Source: an uncultured Mucispirillum sp. (GTDB lineage Bacteria > Chrysiogenota > Deferribacteres > Deferribacterales > Mucispirillaceae). Taken from it: DNA of 8,552 nucleotides. Shown piece by piece: positions 6,584 through 8,552 of the stretch. The notes under the pieces are model-generated. The model worked only from the letters and a program-made list of their open reading frames with translations. It was not told where the DNA came from and ran no database searches. Each line of letters begins with the position of its first letter. Positions within the stretch are counted from its first letter, which is position 1. Both the position numbers and the translations under genes were made by a program. Where the stretch lies: NCBI GenBank assembly GCA_945947845.1, contig CAMEZN010000059.1:1-8552 (forward strand), read 5' to 3'.

Positions 6584-7314
6584 TGCAAGAAATATTAGAG
6601 CAGCTTATTGAACTTCAAAAACTTGATTCTAAAATCGCATCTATTGAAGGAGTTATAAAAAATACTCCATCACAAATTAAAGCAGTGCAGGAAAAATATG
6701 AAAAAGCCATAGCTGGTTATGACAGTATTAAAGCAGCACTTGATGAAAACAAAAAAACATATCTTGCCCTAGAAGCAGATTTAAATGAGAAAAAAAATAA
6801 CCTGCTAAATTCTCAAAATAAACTTTCTTCTGTTCAAAATACAAAAGAATATGAATCAGTTATTCGTGAACTTGATACACTTAAAAAATCTGTTGCAGAA
6901 GATGAAACTAAGTTGAAAGAAATGATGAATCTTGATTTTAAATATGAATCAGAACTTAGTAAAATGGTTGAATTAAAAGAAAGTTTAGAGAAAGAACTTG
7001 AAGATGTTAGTATATCAAAAGCAGATGAAGATAAAGAAATGCATGATGAACTTGCAAAACTTATGCAGCAGAGAGAAGAACAGGCTTCTAAAATTAAGAA
7101 AAGCACACTTATGAAATATGACAGAGTGAGAGCTCACCGCCATAATATAGGTATTGCATCAGTTAAAGATGAAGTATGTAATGGCTGTTATATGCATATT
7201 CCACCACAGCTTTATGTTGAAGTAAAAAAAGATTTAGAAGTGCATACTTGCCCGCATTGTCAAAGAATACTTTACTATATACCGCCAAAACAAACTGATG
7301 AAGCTAAAAAGTAG
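6583..7314 (+). CDS. coiled-coil/C4 zinc-ribbon protein (DUF164; HP0958/FlgZ and CT398/CdsZ family)
   Basis: This is a 243-aa protein starting at the ATG that overlaps the preceding stop. A strong GGGGAGG (6567-6573) lies 9 nt upstream, inside nif3. Residues 1 to about 180 are Lys/Glu-rich with heptad character and should form a long antiparallel coiled-coil hairpin. The C-terminus holds a four-cysteine zinc ribbon: C199-x2-C202 and C223-x2-C226 (CNGC and CPHC), followed by the family's RILYY ending. The Helicobacter homologue HP0958 (FlgZ) binds the sigma factor RpoN and flagellin mRNA, and chlamydial CT398 (CdsZ) binds RpoN and secretion-system parts. Whether this one does so is unknown. 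Adjacency to nif3 is a recurrent arrangement in several diderm groups. It closes the operon and is followed by a terminator. Confidence 0.92.
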   Translation: MQEILEQLIELQKLDSKIASIEGVIKNTPSQIKAVQEKYEKAIAGYDSIKAALDENKKTYLALEADLNEKKNNLLNSQNKLSSVQNTKEYESVIRELDTLKKSVAEDETKLKEMMNLDFKYESELSKMVELKESLEKELEDVSISKADEDKEMHDELAKLMQQREEQASKIKKSTLMKYDRVRAHRHNIGIASVKDEVCNGCYMHIPPQLYVEVKKDLEVHTCPHCQRILYYIPPKQTDEAKK

Positions 7315-7345
7315 ATATTACTTAAAATAAATTTAAATTTTTTAT

Positions 7346-7399
7346 AAAGCATACTTGATTTATGATTAAAAATTAGTCATAATAAAGTATGCTTTTTTT
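7346..7399 (+). terminator. long two-tier hairpin terminator after the nif3/zinc-ribbon operon
   Basis: AAAGCATACTT (7346-7356) pairs perfectly with AAGTATGCTTT (7385-7395), and T residues continue to 7399. Inside the loop a second inverted repeat, TTATGATTA (7360-7368) with TAGTCATAA (7374-7382, one G-T wobble), extends the stem across a small bulge. The outer stem plus T-run is a standard terminator; the inner arm makes it unusually long. Confidence 0.8.
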
Positions 7400-7428
7400 A
7401 TGTTTTAGCATAATTATATGAAATATTT

Positions 7429-7433
7429 AGGAG
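7429..7433 (+). promoter_or_regulatory. ribosome binding site that decides the TTG start of the TPR lipoprotein
   Basis: AGGAG sits 6 nt before the TTG at 7440, the normal spacing, and no in-frame ATG occurs before the signal-peptide core. A second TTG at 7446 would be 12 nt away. This supports TTG 7440 as the initiation codon. I found no clearly better promoter than a CATAAT (7409-7414) lacking a good -35. Confidence 0.65.
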
Positions 7434-7439
7434 CTTATT

Positions 7440-8552
7440 TTGGCTTTGAAATTACGAATATACTTTTTACTGCTTATTATAATATTTGTTGCTGGGTGCA
7501 GCGAAAAAAGAACAATTGTGCAGGACAATGCTACTGCCAATTTAAATATCAGCTCTGTTGCTCAGTCAGAAAATACTGATATTTTAGAGGGAAATGAAAA
7601 ATTTTCAGCAGGTGATTTTAATGAAGCAATCAAGTTATATCAAAAAGCTTCAAAGGAAAATAAAGCAACTGCATTTTATAATATTGGTGTAAGCTACTAT
7701 TTATTAAACAATACTCCTATGGCTGAATTAAATTTTAGAGAAGCTGTGAATGCCGACCCTGATTTTCCAGAAGCTATGATGAATTTAATAGCTGTGCTTG
7801 CAGAACAAGGTGGTGAAAAGGCCAAAGAAGCAGAAAAATATGTTGAAAAATATATAAATAATGCTAACCATTCCGCTGATGCTTATAGTGGTATTGCTAA
7901 TGTATTTTTAAGTGTAAATGATACAGCAAAGGCTATGTATTATTATAAAAAAGCATTAGAAAAAGATTCTGCTTCTCCTATGGTTTTAGAAAATTATGCT
8001 AATCTTTTAATAAGTATAGGTGAATACGAAGATGGTATAAATCTTTTAGAATCACTGCCAAACAGAAATTTTATTGTGCATTATAATCTTGCTAATGCTT
8101 ATTTTGCACTTGGAAATAAAGACAGTGCTTATAGTAATGCTCAGGAAGCTCTTTATTCAGATGGTGCAAGTGAAACTGGTTATGATAAACTGGCACAGTT
8201 ATTTAATAAACTTAAAAAATATTCTGATGAAGCTCAAACTCTCCGTATATTAATCAGTGGTAATGATGAAAGAGATTACAGGGTCCGCTTAATAAAAGCA
8301 TACCTTTCTCTTGCACAAAATGATAAAGCTATTGATGAAATTGATTTATTATTAACAGAATATCCACGTGATGAAGAATTGAGTTTATTAAAATATAATG
8401 TAATGGTATATATAGATACAGCAAAAGCAGGGCAGTATATTAAAGATTTATATGCTGATTTACAAACAGATCAAGTGCTTTCATATTATGCAAAGCATGT
8501 ATGTTATTTTAATAAAATACAAATGGCATACTGGACCCGAAGAAGGACTAGA
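7440..8552 (+). CDS. TPR-repeat lipoprotein (3' end cut off)
   Basis: The frame is open for 371 codons from a TTG to the window edge. Residues 1-19 are a lipoprotein signal with a short basic start, a Leu/Ile core and lipobox VAGC, so Cys20 would be acylated. A low-complexity linker to about residue 45 leads into tetratricopeptide repeats. Clear units lie at about 46-74 (GDFNEAIKLYQKA), 77-109 (YNIGVSYYLLN to NADPDFP), 147-179 (AKAMYYYKKALEKD) and 212-245 (HYNLANAYFALGN). More degenerate helical repeats reach the edge. Such proteins are scaffolds in envelope complexes, for example outer-membrane assembly or polysaccharide export; the sequence does not say which. It is separated from the upstream operon by a terminator. 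The last ten codons are Arg-rich and less AT-biased than the rest. Confidence 0.88.
   Translation, partial: MALKLRIYFLLLIIIFVAGCSEKRTIVQDNATANLNISSVAQSENTDILEGNEKFSAGDFNEAIKLYQKASKENKATAFYNIGVSYYLLNNTPMAELNFREAVNADPDFPEAMMNLIAVLAEQGGEKAKEAEKYVEKYINNANHSADAYSGIANVFLSVNDTAKAMYYYKKALEKDSASPMVLENYANLLISIGEYEDGINLLESLPNRNFIVHYNLANAYFALGNKDSAYSNAQEALYSDGASETGYDKLAQLFNKLKKYSDEAQTLRILISGNDERDYRVRLIKAYLSLAQNDKAIDEIDLLLTEYPRDEELSLLKYNVMVYIDTAKAGQYIKDLYADLQTDQVLSYYAKHVCYFNKIQMAYWTRRRTR

Noticed and set aside
6834..7106. 90-codon minus-strand ORF
   Set aside because: Ser/Leu-rich antisense shadow of the Lys/Glu-rich coiled-coil region of the zinc-ribbon gene.
1..8552. CRISPR array, insertion sequence or prophage
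   Set aside because: No regularly spaced direct repeats, no transposase or integrase frame and no terminal inverted repeats were seen.

Overview
The window is strongly AT-rich and comes from a bacterium with a standard code, Tat export, acylated lipoproteins and a TorD-type chaperone. This fits an anaerobically respiring Gram-negative. The long form of Nif3 followed directly by a coiled-coil/zinc-ribbon protein, together with the very low GC, would suit a Deferribacterota-like genome (for example a Mucispirillum relative). That placement is an impression from composition and gene content, not a match I could test.

Left half (1-5219): a respiratory module. A Tat-exported molybdopterin (bis-MGD)/[4Fe-4S] oxidoreductase of the thiosulfate/polysulfide/arsenate reductase group runs leftward off the window edge. 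Divergent from it, across an AT-rich gap of about 370 bp, lies a lipoprotein built of two rhodanese domains, only the second of which has a catalytic cysteine. After a bidirectional terminator comes a convergent TorD-family chaperone, the type that matures Tat-exported molybdoenzymes. The simplest reading is a sulfur-respiration set: reductase, periplasmic membrane-tethered sulfurtransferase that handles sulfane sulfur, and maturation chaperone. Electron-transfer subunits (PsrB/PsrC-like) are not in the window and, if present, would lie beyond the left edge.

Middle (5271-5422): a single tRNA gene with a CAU anticodon, its own promoter and its own terminator. Its acceptor stem pairs C4-G69 and C5-G68 suggest tRNA-Ile2 (lysidine type) rather than methionine.

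Right half (5468-8552): nif3 and the zinc-ribbon gene overlap by one base (TAATG) and form a translationally coupled pair closed by a long hairpin terminator. After it, a TPR-repeat lipoprotein gene with a TTG start runs off the right edge. Both edge genes are open to the window boundary.

I see no CRISPR array, insertion sequence, prophage gene or origin. The most interesting part is the divergent molybdoenzyme/rhodanese-lipoprotein pair with its separate chaperone. The families are known, but this arrangement and the exact substrate are open.
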